Shown: piece after piece, positions 5,928-13,330 of the stretch
Layout: every line of letters begins with the position of its first letter
Numbering within the stretch: position 1 is the stretch's first letter
Assembly: GCA_005880175.1 (NCBI GenBank)
Contig: VBJR01000163.1
Span: 1 to 13,330, forward strand
Reading direction: 5' to 3'
Origin: Chloroflexota bacterium
Lineage (GTDB): Bacteria; Chloroflexota; Dormibacteria; Dormibacterales; Dormibacteraceae
DNA length: 13,330 nt
Made by a program: the position numbers and the translations under genes
Notes under the pieces: generated by a model
The model's database searches: none
Seen by the model: the letters and a program-made list of their open reading frames with translations, nothing else
Told to the model about the DNA's origin: nothing

Positions 5928-7672
5928 GCACAGTCACCGCCGCGACCGCCAGCGGCGCCGAGGTCGTGGCCAGGCAGCTCGAGAGCTACGGCGTCGAGGT
6001 CATCTTCGGCATCTGCGGGCACACCAACATCGCCCTGCTGGACGCGCTCTCCCGAAGCTCGATCGAGTTCGTCACCGCCCGGCACGAGCAGGCGGCCGCG
6101 CACATGGCCGACGGCTACGCGCGTGTCACCGGCAGGCCGGGCGTGGTCCTGGTGCACGTCGGCCCCGGAATGATGAACGCGGTGACCGGCGTCGCGACCG
6201 CGGCCCTGGACTCCATCCCGCTGGTCGTGATCGCCGGCGACATCCCGTCCTACTACCACGGCAGGCACCCGCACCAGGAGGTGAACCTGCATGCCGACGC
6301 CGACCAGTGGGAGATCTACCGGCCGTTCACCAGGCGCGCCTGGAGGGTCGATCGCGTCGAGGACCTGCCGCGGCTCGTCGAGCGCGCGTTCTGGACGGCG
6401 CAGCAGGGCCGCGGCGGCGCGGTCCTGGTGGACGTGCCGATGGACCTGTTCTCGCGGCCGCTCGACCCGGGCCTCGCGACCCGTTACCCGCTGCCAGCGC
6501 GGGCCCTCCCGCCGGCCCTCGGACCGGGAGCGGCCGAGGAGATCGTCGAGCGGCTGGGGCGCGCGCGTCGCCCCCTCCTCTTCGTCGGCGGAGGCGTCCG
6601 GCGCGCCGGGGCCGGCGCGCTCGTGGCCAGGCTGGCCGAGCGTCTCGGCATCCCGATCGCCCACTCGCTCATGGGCAAGGGCGCGGTGCCGGACGACCAC
6701 CCGCTGGTCATCGGAATGCCGGGGTTCTGGGGCACCGAGCACGCGAACGAGTACGTGCGCGAGGCCGACGTGGTCCTGGCGCTCGCGACCAGGTTCGCCG
6801 AGACGGATTTCAGCTCGTGGGACGAACGGTTCAGCTGGGCCGTGCCCGGCACCGAGCTGTTGCATGTCGACATCGATCCGGCCGAGATCGGCCGCAGCTA
6901 TCCGGTGGCCCTGGGTGCGATCGCGGACGTGGCCGTCGCCGCGAAGCAGCTCGTCGAGGCTGCCGAGGCGGGACCATCGCGCGACTGGGGCGACCTGGCA
7001 GCGCGCGTCCGGGCGGCGCGGAACGAGGTATGGGCGCGGATGGCCTCACGCGGCGGGTCGCTCGACTTCCCCCTCAAGCCCGAGCGGATCCTGGAGGACG
7101 TCCGGGCCGTGGTGCCCGCCGACACGGTTCTCGTCACCGACGTCGGATGGAACAAGAACGGGGTCGCCCAGAGCTACCGCCTGCCCGCCGAAGGCCTGTT
7201 CCTGACCCCCGGGGGCCTGTCCACGATGGGGTTCGGTCCCGCCGCCGCCATCGGCGTCAAGTACGCGGCGCGCGATCGGGCGGTGGTCGCACTGATCGGC
7301 GACGGCGCCATGGCCAGCCAGCTCCCGGCCCTGCCGACCGCCGTCGAGCAGGGCCTGGCGGTCGTCTGGGTGGTGATGAACAACAGCGCATTCGGGACGA
7401 TCGCCGACCTCGAGCAGTCGCACTTCGGCGTGCAGTACGGGACGGTCTTCCGCGACCCGAGCGGAGCGCCCTACACCCCGGACTTCGCGCGGCTCGCCCG
7501 CTCCTGCGGCGCGTGGGGTGAGCGCGTCGACTCGGCAGAGCAGCTCCAGCCCCTGCTGAGGAAGGCCCTGGCGGCGGGCGTCCCCGCCCTGGTCGACGTG
7601 CCGATGGTCAACGACCCGGTGCCCACACCGGGCCACTGGAACATCAACGACATCTATCGCGGGCGCTTCTGA
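5924..7672 (+). CDS. ThDP-dependent decarboxylase/carboligase (acetolactate-synthase-like)
   Basis: This 582-residue protein is of the acetolactate synthase/decarboxylase superfamily, which uses thiamine diphosphate to form or break C-C bonds next to a carbonyl, usually on 2-oxo acids. The cofactor-activating Glu is E55 in 'ARHEQAAAHMADGYAR'. The Mg-ThDP motif begins with GDG at 459-461 and ends with NN at 486-487. The order is N-terminal Pyr domain (about 1-175), central domain (about 200-340) and C-terminal PP domain (about 380-550). 'GPGMMNAVTGVATAALDSIP' is typical of the family. No small regulatory subunit gene lies next to it, which argues against the biosynthetic acetolactate synthase and for a catabolic role. 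Alternatives include benzoylformate/phenylpyruvate-type decarboxylase, oxalyl-CoA decarboxylase or a carboligase. The start overlaps the previous stop as ATGA behind a strong AGGAGG. Confidence 0.88.
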   Translation: MSTVTAATASGAEVVARQLESYGVEVIFGICGHTNIALLDALSRSSIEFVTARHEQAAAHMADGYARVTGRPGVVLVHVGPGMMNAVTGVATAALDSIPLVVIAGDIPSYYHGRHPHQEVNLHADADQWEIYRPFTRRAWRVDRVEDLPRLVERAFWTAQQGRGGAVLVDVPMDLFSRPLDPGLATRYPLPARALPPALGPGAAEEIVERLGRARRPLLFVGGGVRRAGAGALVARLAERLGIPIAHSLMGKGAVPDDHPLVIGMPGFWGTEHANEYVREADVVLALATRFAETDFSSWDERFSWAVPGTELLHVDIDPAEIGRSYPVALGAIADVAVAAKQLVEAAEAGPSRDWGDLAARVRAARNEVWARMASRGGSLDFPLKPERILEDVRAVVPADTVLVTDVGWNKNGVAQSYRLPAEGLFLTPGGLSTMGFGPAAAIGVKYAARDRAVVALIGDGAMASQLPALPTAVEQGLAVVWVVMNNSAFGTIADLEQSHFGVQYGTVFRDPSGAPYTPDFARLARSCGAWGERVDSAEQLQPLLRKALAAGVPALVDVPMVNDPVPTPGHWNINDIYRGRF

Positions 7673-7690
7673 CAGGCCCGCGTGTGAGAG

Positions 7691-7702
7691 AGGAGAGGAA
7701 GG
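7691..7702 (+). promoter_or_regulatory. Purine-rich ribosome binding site before the binding protein
   Basis: AGGAGAGGAAGG immediately precedes ATG 7705. It decides for that start over the in-frame GTG at 7684, which would add seven charged residues ahead of the signal peptide. Binding proteins are needed in excess, and a strong site fits that. Confidence 0.65.
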
Positions 7703-7704
7703 TC

Positions 7705-8838
7705 ATGCGTGGAATTCGGTGGTTCGGTGTGATCGCCACCGCCGCGGCCGCGACGCTCGCGTGCGGCGGCCAGGCCGTCCAGCAGGGCGCGAGCAGCTCA
7801 CCGGAGATCAAGATCGATGTGATCGGTCCCCAGAGCGGCCAGAACGCCGACCTCGGGGACTGGGACTGGAAGGGCGTGAGCCTCGCGGTGAACCGGGCCA
7901 ACGCCGGGGGCGGCATCGGAGGCCGCAAGATCGTGCTCACGAGGTACGACGACACCGGGGACCCGACTACCGGCGCCAACCTCGCGGAGCGTGCGGTCAG
8001 CGACAAGGTGACGGCCGTCTTCGGTCCGCCCCAGAGCACCGTCGCGCTGGCGGCGCTTCCGATCCTGACCGGCGCGAGCATCCCGCAGATGGTGTCCGCG
8101 ACGTCCGGCGCGCTGACCACCAAGGGCTCGAAGTACATCTTCCTGGACACGCCGACCAGCCCGATCATCGACACGACGCTGGCCGACCACCTGGTCAAGA
8201 CGCTCCAGGCGAGCTCCATCGCCATGATCTCGAACAACGACGCGTACGGAGTCGGCGAGCACGATTCGTTCCTGAAGGAGCTCACGCAGCTGGGCGTGAG
8301 GCCGGTCAGCGACAAGGTGGTGACTCCGGACCAGAAGGACTTCACATCGGTGCTCACCGACATCCGCTCGTCCGGCCCGAAGTACCTGTTCATCGGCACC
8401 GAGGAGGTCGAGGCCGGCCTGATCGCGAAGCAGTCCCGGGCCCTGGGCCTCAGCGCGACGTTCGCCATCGGCTCGCCCGGCGTCACGCCGACGTATCTCA
8501 GCACGGCGGGCCAGGATGTGGTCGAGGGCACGATCGTCAGCTCGGCCTACCTGAGCAACGACGCCAACAGCGGGACACGCGCCTTCGCATCGGCGTACCG
8601 GAAGGCCTACGGCCAGACGCCGGAGCTGCACGGCGCCAAGGCCTACGACGGCATGAACGTGCTGATCCAGGCGATGAGGAAGACGCCGGGCGACCTCAGC
8701 GGCCCCAAGCTGACCAGCGCGATCCGCTCGATCACCTACGACGGCCTGCTGGGCACCTTCCAGTACGACGCGACGGGCCAGGGCATCAAGAACAGCAAGA
8801 TCGGCAGCATCAAGAGCGGGGCCATCGTCCCCGTCTAG
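7705..8838 (+). CDS. livK: Liv-type ABC transporter substrate-binding lipoprotein
   Basis: This 377-residue periplasmic-binding-fold type I protein (Leu/Ile/Val-binding family) captures the substrate outside the membrane and delivers it to the LivHM channel. The N-terminus has Arg residues, a hydrophobic stretch and a lipobox ending in 'TLAC' at C20, so it is probably a lipoprotein. The mature part starts with 'IKIDVIGPQSGQNADLGDWDWKG' broken by a typical loop, followed by 'GGIGGRKIVLTRYDDTGDP' and 'VTAVFGPPQSTVALAALPI', standard for the family. The family binds branched-chain amino acids but also amides, urea and aromatic or aliphatic acids, so the ligand cannot be assumed. It sits 32 nt after the ThDP gene and before the permease genes, implying that the imported compound feeds the enzymes encoded upstream. 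Confidence 0.9.
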   Translation: MRGIRWFGVIATAAAATLACGGQAVQQGASSSPEIKIDVIGPQSGQNADLGDWDWKGVSLAVNRANAGGGIGGRKIVLTRYDDTGDPTTGANLAERAVSDKVTAVFGPPQSTVALAALPILTGASIPQMVSATSGALTTKGSKYIFLDTPTSPIIDTTLADHLVKTLQASSIAMISNNDAYGVGEHDSFLKELTQLGVRPVSDKVVTPDQKDFTSVLTDIRSSGPKYLFIGTEEVEAGLIAKQSRALGLSATFAIGSPGVTPTYLSTAGQDVVEGTIVSSAYLSNDANSGTRAFASAYRKAYGQTPELHGAKAYDGMNVLIQAMRKTPGDLSGPKLTSAIRSITYDGLLGTFQYDATGQGIKNSKIGSIKSGAIVPV

Positions 8839-8880
8839 TTGTCTTGGGCGGAAGTTCGTGACCACTCGGCCATCGGCGGC

Positions 8881-9750
8881 ATGATCTGGTTCCTGCAGAC
8901 AGCGGTCGGGGGCCTGAGCATCGGCGCCGTCTACGCGCTGGTCGCGCTGGGCTTCTCCATCGTGTACCGGACGATGGGGCTGGTGAACTTCGCCCACGCC
9001 GACGTCGTCATGATCGGCGCGTACGTCACCGTCACGTTCTTCCTGACCGCGCGGCTCCCGTTCGGAGTCGCGCTGGTCCTCGCCGTCGTGCTGACGGGGG
9101 CGCTCGGCGTGGGGATCGAGCGCGTGCTCCGTCCGCTCGAGAGCCGTGACCTCAACCTGATGCTGATCGGCACGATCGGATTCGGGATCGTGCTCGAGAG
9201 CGTCGCGATCCTCGTCTGGGGCAGCACCGGGACGGCCGTGCCCGCGCCGATCCCGAACGTGCCGCTCCACGCCGGCGGCGTCGTGGTGACGACCTACCAG
9301 CTCCTCATCGTCGCCGTGAGCGCGGTGGTGATGGGGATGCTGTACCTGTTCCTCGACCGTACGAAGGTGGGCACCGCGATGCAGGCGGCCGCGATGGACC
9401 GCGTCGCGGCCACCGCCATGGGCGTCAACGTCGGCGCGTCCAACGCGCTGGCGTTCGGCATCGGGTCCGCCATCGCCGCCGTCGCCGGCGCGATGGTCGG
9501 CCCGCTGCTCTACGTCAGTCCGGGAATGGGCGCCTCGATCGGGATCAAGGGGTTCGCGGCCGCGATCCTGGGCGGCTTCGGCAACATCCCGGGAGCCATC
9601 GCCGGCGGGCTCATCTTCGGGCTGATCGAGTCCTTCTCCTCGGGTCAGCTGTCCGCGTACTCGGACCTGGTCACGTTCGTCGTGTTCGCCGCGGCCATGG
9701 TGCTGCGTCCGACGGGCATCTTCGGCGAGCGCACGGCGGACCGGGCGTGA
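8881..9750 (+). CDS. livH: Liv-type ABC transporter permease LivH
   Basis: This 289-residue, highly hydrophobic inner-membrane protein has about eight membrane segments. It begins 'GGLSIGAVYALVALGFSIVY' and has the LivH signature 'MGLVNFAHADVVMIGAY', with Ala in place of the more common Gly after NFAH. The segment 'GFAAAILGGFGNIPGAIAGG' near the C-terminus is the coupling region that contacts the ATPases. ATG 8881 gives normal family length. A TTG directly after the livK stop (8839) would add 14 non-hydrophobic residues without a ribosome site, so I reject it. The stop TGA overlaps the GTG of the next gene (GTGA). It pairs with the LivM half of the following fusion protein to form the channel. 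Confidence 0.9.
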   Translation: MIWFLQTAVGGLSIGAVYALVALGFSIVYRTMGLVNFAHADVVMIGAYVTVTFFLTARLPFGVALVLAVVLTGALGVGIERVLRPLESRDLNLMLIGTIGFGIVLESVAILVWGSTGTAVPAPIPNVPLHAGGVVVTTYQLLIVAVSAVVMGMLYLFLDRTKVGTAMQAAAMDRVAATAMGVNVGASNALAFGIGSAIAAVAGAMVGPLLYVSPGMGASIGIKGFAAAILGGFGNIPGAIAGGLIFGLIESFSSGQLSAYSDLVTFVVFAAAMVLRPTGIFGERTADRA

Positions 9751-11537
9751 TCAGGATCGGGATCGTCCGACCGCTGGCCGTGGCCGCCCTGTTCGCCGCA
9801 CCCATCTTCATGGACCGCTACACCGCCCACGTGGCCGTGCTGGCCCTGATCTTCGCGATCGTCGCGGTCGGGCTCAGCCTGGTCATGGGCTTCGCGGGCC
9901 AGGTCAACCTGGCGCAGGCGGCGTTCTTCGGCGCGGCCGCGTACTCGGCGTCGATCCTCACGACTCAGCAGCACTGGAGTCCGTGGGCGGCCGCGCCGGT
10001 GGCGATCCTGGTCGCCACGGCGATGGCGGTCGTGTGCGGGCTGCCCGCGCTCAGGGTGCAGTCGCACTACCTGGGCATCGTGAGCCTCGGCCTCGCCGTG
10101 GCGTTCTCCAGCCTGCTGACCAACGCCCGGTTCACCGGGGGCGCATCCGGCCTCTTCGGCATCCCCCCGATCGAGCTGCCCGGCGTCGACATGACCGACG
10201 ACTACAACTTCTACTACCTGGCGCTCACAGCGCTCCTCGCCGTCGGCGCGTTCGCGCTGTTCGTCGCGAACACGACGCTCGGCCGCCGTCTCGAGGCGAT
10301 GCGAGACGACACCGTGGCCGCCGCGGCGTGCGGGATCGAGATCCCGTACTACCGCCTGACGGCGTTCGTCCTGGCCGGCCTCTGCGCCGGCGTGGCCGGC
10401 GTGCTGTACGCGCACTTCGTGCGCTATGTGAGCCCTGACACGTTCAGCCTCAATGCGATGTTCCTGCTCCTCGCGATGGTCATCATCGGCGGGCAGGACA
10501 GCATCTGGGCCTCGGCGGTGGGAGCGATCCTGCTGATAGCGGCCCGCAACCTCCTGAGCGGGATCCAGGCGTACCAGCAGCTCGTGTACGGCGCGCTGAT
10601 CGTGGCCACGGTGGTCTTCGCGCCCCGGGGCCTGGGCGGCACCACCGACCTCGTCGCACGCAGGCTGGGCATCCGGCTGCCCCGGCTGCCGCTCCCGATC
10701 CCGCGGCCGGCGGCCCCCCTGCCGCAGGCCGTCCCCGCACGGGGGAGGGCGGCGGGGGGGACGGCGCTCGAGGTGGTCGCCGTGGGCAAGCGGTTCCGCG
10801 GGCTGAACGCGCTCTCGGACGTGACGCTCGAGGTCGCAGTGGGGGAGATCCACGGGATCATCGGGCCGAATGGCTCCGGCAAGACCACGCTGTTCAACGT
10901 CGTCTCGGGCATCTACCGGCCGAGCGGCGGGAAGGTTCGACTTCGAGGCCGGGACGTCACGCGGCGGCGCTCCCACCAGCTCGCCCGGTTGGGGATGGGG
11001 AGGACGTTCCAGAACCTCCGCCTGTTCCGGAGGCTCACGGTGCTCGAGAACGTGATGGTCGCGCTCGACCGCGACCCGGTCTGGGAGCATCTCCGCTACG
11101 TCGTGGCGCCGTGGTCCGTCTGGTCGCTGGAGCGCCGGCGGCGGGCGCGAGGGCTCGACCTGCTGCGCAGGATGGGCCTGGACGAGGTGGCGGACGTCGC
11201 GGCCGTCAACCTGCCGTACGGACGCCAACGGCAGCTCGAGATCGCACGTGCCGTGGGCGGGGACGCCGACCTCCTGCTGCTGGACGAGCCGGCGGCGGGC
11301 CTGAACGCCGCCGAGATGGAGGTCCTGAAATCCACGATCCGGCAGGTCCGGGACGCGGGGGTCACGGTCGTGCTGATCGAGCACAACATGGGTCTGGTGA
11401 TGTCGCTCTGCGAGCGAATCACCGTGCTCGCCCACGGCAGGGTCATCGCCAGCGGTTCGCCGGTCGACGTGTCCACGGACCAGGCGGTCGTCGAAGCCTA
11501 CCTTGGTGCGGCGTTCGAGGGGAGCAAGGCGGTATGA
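9747..11537 (+). CDS. LivM-LivG fusion: permease plus ATPase
   Basis: This 596-residue fusion joins the second permease and one ATPase of a Liv importer. Residues 1 to about 310 are LivM, with multiple membrane segments, 'VMGFAGQVNLAQAAFFG', 'TGGASGLFGIP' and the coupling segment near 'GGQDSIWASAVGA'. Residues about 311-339 are a Pro/Arg-rich linker. From about 340 comes LivG: Walker A GPNGSGKT at 373-380, Q-loop 'RTFQNLRLF', a signature that reads LPYGRQ (489-494) instead of LSGGQ, Walker B LLLLDE ending at E514, and H-loop H546 in 'IEHNM'. The LPYG-type signature is normal for LivG. The GTG start overlaps the livH stop, and ATGA links it to livF. A 20-bp G-rich run with a G7 tract lies exactly in the linker (10741-10760), so an indel creating or hiding a gene boundary should be considered. 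LivM-LivG fusions are, however, known in several lineages. Confidence 0.88.
   Translation: MIRIGIVRPLAVAALFAAPIFMDRYTAHVAVLALIFAIVAVGLSLVMGFAGQVNLAQAAFFGAAAYSASILTTQQHWSPWAAAPVAILVATAMAVVCGLPALRVQSHYLGIVSLGLAVAFSSLLTNARFTGGASGLFGIPPIELPGVDMTDDYNFYYLALTALLAVGAFALFVANTTLGRRLEAMRDDTVAAAACGIEIPYYRLTAFVLAGLCAGVAGVLYAHFVRYVSPDTFSLNAMFLLLAMVIIGGQDSIWASAVGAILLIAARNLLSGIQAYQQLVYGALIVATVVFAPRGLGGTTDLVARRLGIRLPRLPLPIPRPAAPLPQAVPARGRAAGGTALEVVAVGKRFRGLNALSDVTLEVAVGEIHGIIGPNGSGKTTLFNVVSGIYRPSGGKVRLRGRDVTRRRSHQLARLGMGRTFQNLRLFRRLTVLENVMVALDRDPVWEHLRYVVAPWSVWSLERRRRARGLDLLRRMGLDEVADVAAVNLPYGRQRQLEIARAVGGDADLLLLDEPAAGLNAAEMEVLKSTIRQVRDAGVTVVLIEHNMGLVMSLCERITVLAHGRVIASGSPVDVSTDQAVVEAYLGAAFEGSKAV
10741..10760 (+). 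repeat. G-run cluster in the fusion linker
   Basis: G tracts of 5, 3, 2 and 7 bases, separated by single A or C bases, occupy 20 bp. They could form a G-quadruplex or act as a slippage site. The run encodes the Gly/Ala/Arg-rich end of the linker between the LivM and LivG halves. Confidence 0.5.
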
Positions 11538-12256
11538 CCGCGCTGGGCCTGTGCGTCCGCGACCTGTGCGTCAGCTACGGCCGGGTCCAGGCCGTCCACG
11601 ACGTGAGCTTCACGGTGCCGGACGGCGCCTGCCTCGGGGTGATCGGCGCCAACGGAGCCGGCAAGAGCTCGACGCTCAAGGCGATCTTCCGCCTCGCCGA
11701 GGCGACCGCCGGCGAGCTGTCGTACCAGGGCATCTCGCTGCTGCGAACACCAGCGCACCGCATCGGGGCGCTCGGCATCGGGTACGTCCCCGAGGGGCGG
11801 CGGGTGTTCGCCGGGCTGACCGTGCGCAAGAACCTGTTGATGGGGGGCTACCGGCTGTCCTGGCGGCGACGGGGCGAGATGGCGGACCGCCTGGCGCACG
11901 CGTACGACCTCTTCCCGGCGCTGAAGCGGTTCGACGGCGGGCTGGCCGGAGCGCTCAGCGGCGGGCAGCAGCAGATGCTGGCGATCGCCCGGGCACTGAT
12001 CGGCGGTCCCCGGCTGCTCGTGCTCGACGAGCCGTCGATGGGCCTGGCCCCGGTCGTCATCGAGGACATCGCGCGGTCGCTCGGCCGTCTCCGCCAGGAT
12101 GGCGTCGGCCTGCTGCTCGTGGAGCAGAATGCCCGGCTGACGTTCAGCCTGACCGACCGCTGCCTGGTCCTGGAGAACGGCAGGGCCGTCAAGGAAGGGC
12201 CGTCCGAGGTGCTCCGCGACGACCCTGACGTGAGGCGGATCTACCTGGGGACCTGA
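11534..12256 (+). CDS. livF: Liv-type ABC transporter ATPase LivF
   Basis: This 240-residue cytoplasmic ATPase is the partner of the LivG half of the upstream fusion. Walker A GANGAGKS lies at 38-45, signature LSGGQQQ starts at 141, Walker B LLVLDE ends at E166, and 'SMGLAP' follows. The usual switch His is Gln in 'VEQNARL', a normal feature of LivF, not a defect. 'GYVPEGRRVFAGLTVRKNL' is the family's Q-loop region. The ATG overlaps the fusion gene's TGA (ATGA) and has AGGGGAG at 11518-11524 as ribosome site. It is the last gene of the plus operon. Its final five codons overlap the 3' end of the convergent pqqE, leaving no room for an intergenic terminator. Confidence 0.93.
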   Translation: MTALGLCVRDLCVSYGRVQAVHDVSFTVPDGACLGVIGANGAGKSSTLKAIFRLAEATAGELSYQGISLLRTPAHRIGALGIGYVPEGRRVFAGLTVRKNLLMGGYRLSWRRRGEMADRLAHAYDLFPALKRFDGGLAGALSGGQQQMLAIARALIGGPRLLVLDEPSMGLAPVVIEDIARSLGRLRQDGVGLLLVEQNARLTFSLTDRCLVLENGRAVKEGPSEVLRDDPDVRRIYLGT

Positions 12257-13330
12257 GAGGATCGTCCCCGGCCGCGGTACTCGAGCGGCGTGACCGGCGC
12301 GGCGGCCTCACGGTCGACCCCTGCCAGCGCCGCGTCGATCAGCTCCCGGTCGGGGCTCAGATGGCAGACGGGATCGGTGCGACCGGCGTCGCCCGTCAGC
12401 GCGAACGCCTGGCACCGGCAGCCGCCGAAGTCCACCAGGCGGCGGTCGCAGGTCCGGCACGGTGCGGGCATCCAGCCGGTTCCCCGGAAGCGGTTGAACG
12501 CGTCGGAATCGTTCCAGATCCACGCCAGCTCACGCTCGCCGGCGCGCTCGAAGCGGAGGCCGCGGATGCCGCGGGCGGTGGGGCAGGGCAGCACGATCCC
12601 GTCCGGCGCCACCGTCAGACCGATGGCCCCCCAGCCGCCCATGCACGGCTTCGGAAAGCGCTCGTAGTAGTCGGGGACGACCCAGATCAGCTCCATCCGG
12701 CCCCGCAGCTCGTCCCGCTTGCGTGCCAGCACCGACTCGGCCCTGGCGAGCTGGGGCCGGCTGGGCAGGAGCCGTTCGCGGTTCAGCAGCGCCCAGCCGT
12801 AGAACTGCGTGTTGGCCAGCTCCAGGCGTTCGCATCCCCACGCCGCGCAGACGTCGACGATCTCGCCGAGGTCGTCGATGTTCAGGCGGTGGAGGACCAC
12901 GTTCATGCTCAGGGGCAGCCCGGCGCCGGCAACGGCGGCGGCGGCCCGGCGCTTCTCCTCGTGCGCCCGGTATCCCGCGATCCGGTCCGCGAGCCCGCGA
13001 CGGGCTGCCTGGAGGCTGAGCTGCACGCTGCGCAGGCCGCGTTCCGCGAGCGTGCGCGCCCGGTCGCGGTCCATGCCCACGCCGCTGGTGATGAGGTTCG
13101 TGTACACGCCCAGGTCGGCGGCGGCGGCGACCAGGTCGTCCAGGTCGGCGCGGACCAGCGGTTCGCCGCCTGAGAAGTGGACCTGGACCACGCCCAGGGC
13201 CTCGGCCTCCCGCAGCACGCGCAGCCAGGCGCCGGTCCCGAGCTCCGCGGCCGCCGGTGTCAGGTCGAGGGGGTTGGAGCAGTAGACGCAGCCGAGGGGG
13301 CAGCGGTGCGTGAGCTCGGCGACGAGCGAG
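12241..13330 (-). CDS. pqqE: PQQ biosynthesis radical SAM enzyme PqqE, start cut off
   Basis: This is a radical SAM/SPASM enzyme that, with its partner PqqD, cross-links Glu and Tyr of the precursor peptide PqqA, the first step of pyrroloquinoline quinone synthesis. The visible 362 residues open with 'ELTHRCPLGCVYCSN', whose three Cys codons (13300-13302, 13288-13290, 13279-13281) bind the SAM-cleaving 4Fe-4S cluster. 'VQVHFSGGEPLVRADL' and 'YTNLITSGV' follow. The C-terminal SPASM part carries 'PKPCMGGWG', then 'CRTCDRRLVDFGGCRCQAF', 'TGDAGRTDPVCHLSPD', a pattern specific to PqqE. Only about 10-20 N-terminal residues should be missing beyond the right edge, where other pqq genes may lie. The gene runs against the Liv operon and overlaps livF by 16 bp, so it belongs to a different transcription unit. 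Confidence 0.95.
   Translation of the reverse strand, partial: SLVAELTHRCPLGCVYCSNPLDLTPAAAELGTGAWLRVLREAEALGVVQVHFSGGEPLVRADLDDLVAAAADLGVYTNLITSGVGMDRDRARTLAERGLRSVQLSLQAARRGLADRIAGYRAHEEKRRAAAAVAGAGLPLSMNVVLHRLNIDDLGEIVDVCAAWGCERLELANTQFYGWALLNRERLLPSRPQLARAESVLARKRDELRGRMELIWVVPDYYERFPKPCMGGWGAIGLTVAPDGIVLPCPTARGIRGLRFERAGERELAWIWNDSDAFNRFRGTGWMPAPCRTCDRRLVDFGGCRCQAFALTGDAGRTDPVCHLSPDRELIDAALAGVDREAAAPVTPLEYRGRGRSSQVPR

Noticed and set aside
7798..9270. Long minus-strand open frame opposite livK and livH
   Set aside because: It spans two genes with clear sense-strand families and has no recognisable pattern of its own.
9645..11435. 596-codon minus-strand open frame opposite the LivM-LivG fusion
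   Set aside because: It is Arg/Asp/Gln/His-rich and repetitive in appearance, typical of an antisense shadow in GC-rich DNA.
12100..12140. Missing switch His in LivF as a sign of inactivation
   Set aside because: The VEQN sequence is the usual form in LivF-type ATPases, so it is not a defect.
1..13330. CRISPR array, tRNA, rRNA, insertion sequence or phage attachment site
   Set aside because: I see no spaced direct repeats, no tRNA-like cloverleaf with a T-arm motif, no transposase motifs and no terminal inverted repeats anywhere in the window.

Overview
The window is high-GC bacterial DNA, roughly 70% G+C by eye. Genes are tightly packed, with strong third-position GC bias and frequent ATGA/GTGA stop-start overlaps. 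The contents suggest a free-living aerobic heterotroph: an IclR regulator, CoA chemistry, a Liv-type ABC importer and PQQ biosynthesis. The phylum cannot be fixed from this sequence. Soil Actinobacteria-like or Rokubacteria/Methylomirabilota-like genomes would fit, but that is inference.

Layout. (1) Positions 1-228 hold the C-terminal end of a medium-chain (zinc-type) dehydrogenase on the plus strand. (2) Positions 229-617 are a gene-free convergent spacer with candidate hairpins and a C-rich, G-poor tract. (3) Positions 618-3483, minus strand, read in transcription order as a family III (CaiB/BaiF) CoA-transferase, an IclR-family regulator and a small citrate-synthase-fold protein of citryl-CoA-lyase type. 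All three overlap and form one operon. (4) Positions 3484-3559 are a divergent control region with a perfect 13-bp palindrome, the best candidate IclR operator. (5) Positions 3560-12256, plus strand, hold a long operon. It contains a damaged aldehyde dehydrogenase, an intact Zn-dependent alcohol/polyol dehydrogenase, a ThDP-dependent decarboxylase/carboligase, and a complete Liv-type importer: lipoprotein LivK, LivH, a LivM-LivG fusion and LivF. (6) Positions 12241-13330, minus strand, hold an almost complete pqqE whose 3' end overlaps livF by 16 bp. The rest of a PQQ locus probably lies to the right.

How it may work together (inference). The two divergent operons around the palindrome look like one IclR-controlled catabolic island. 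The Liv importer would bring in an organic acid or amino-acid-like substrate. The CoA-transferase would activate an acid, and the lyase would split a 3-hydroxy-acyl-CoA into a short acyl-CoA and a 2-oxo acid (or catalyse the reverse condensation). The ThDP enzyme would act on a 2-oxo acid, and the dehydrogenases would process the aldehyde or alcohol. The substrate is unknown. The combination of a citrate-synthase-fold lyase, a family III CoA-transferase and a ThDP enzyme under one divergent control region is the best candidate for an undescribed pathway here. The aldehyde dehydrogenase has three indel-type lesions, so either the pathway is decaying at that step or the assembly is faulty there.
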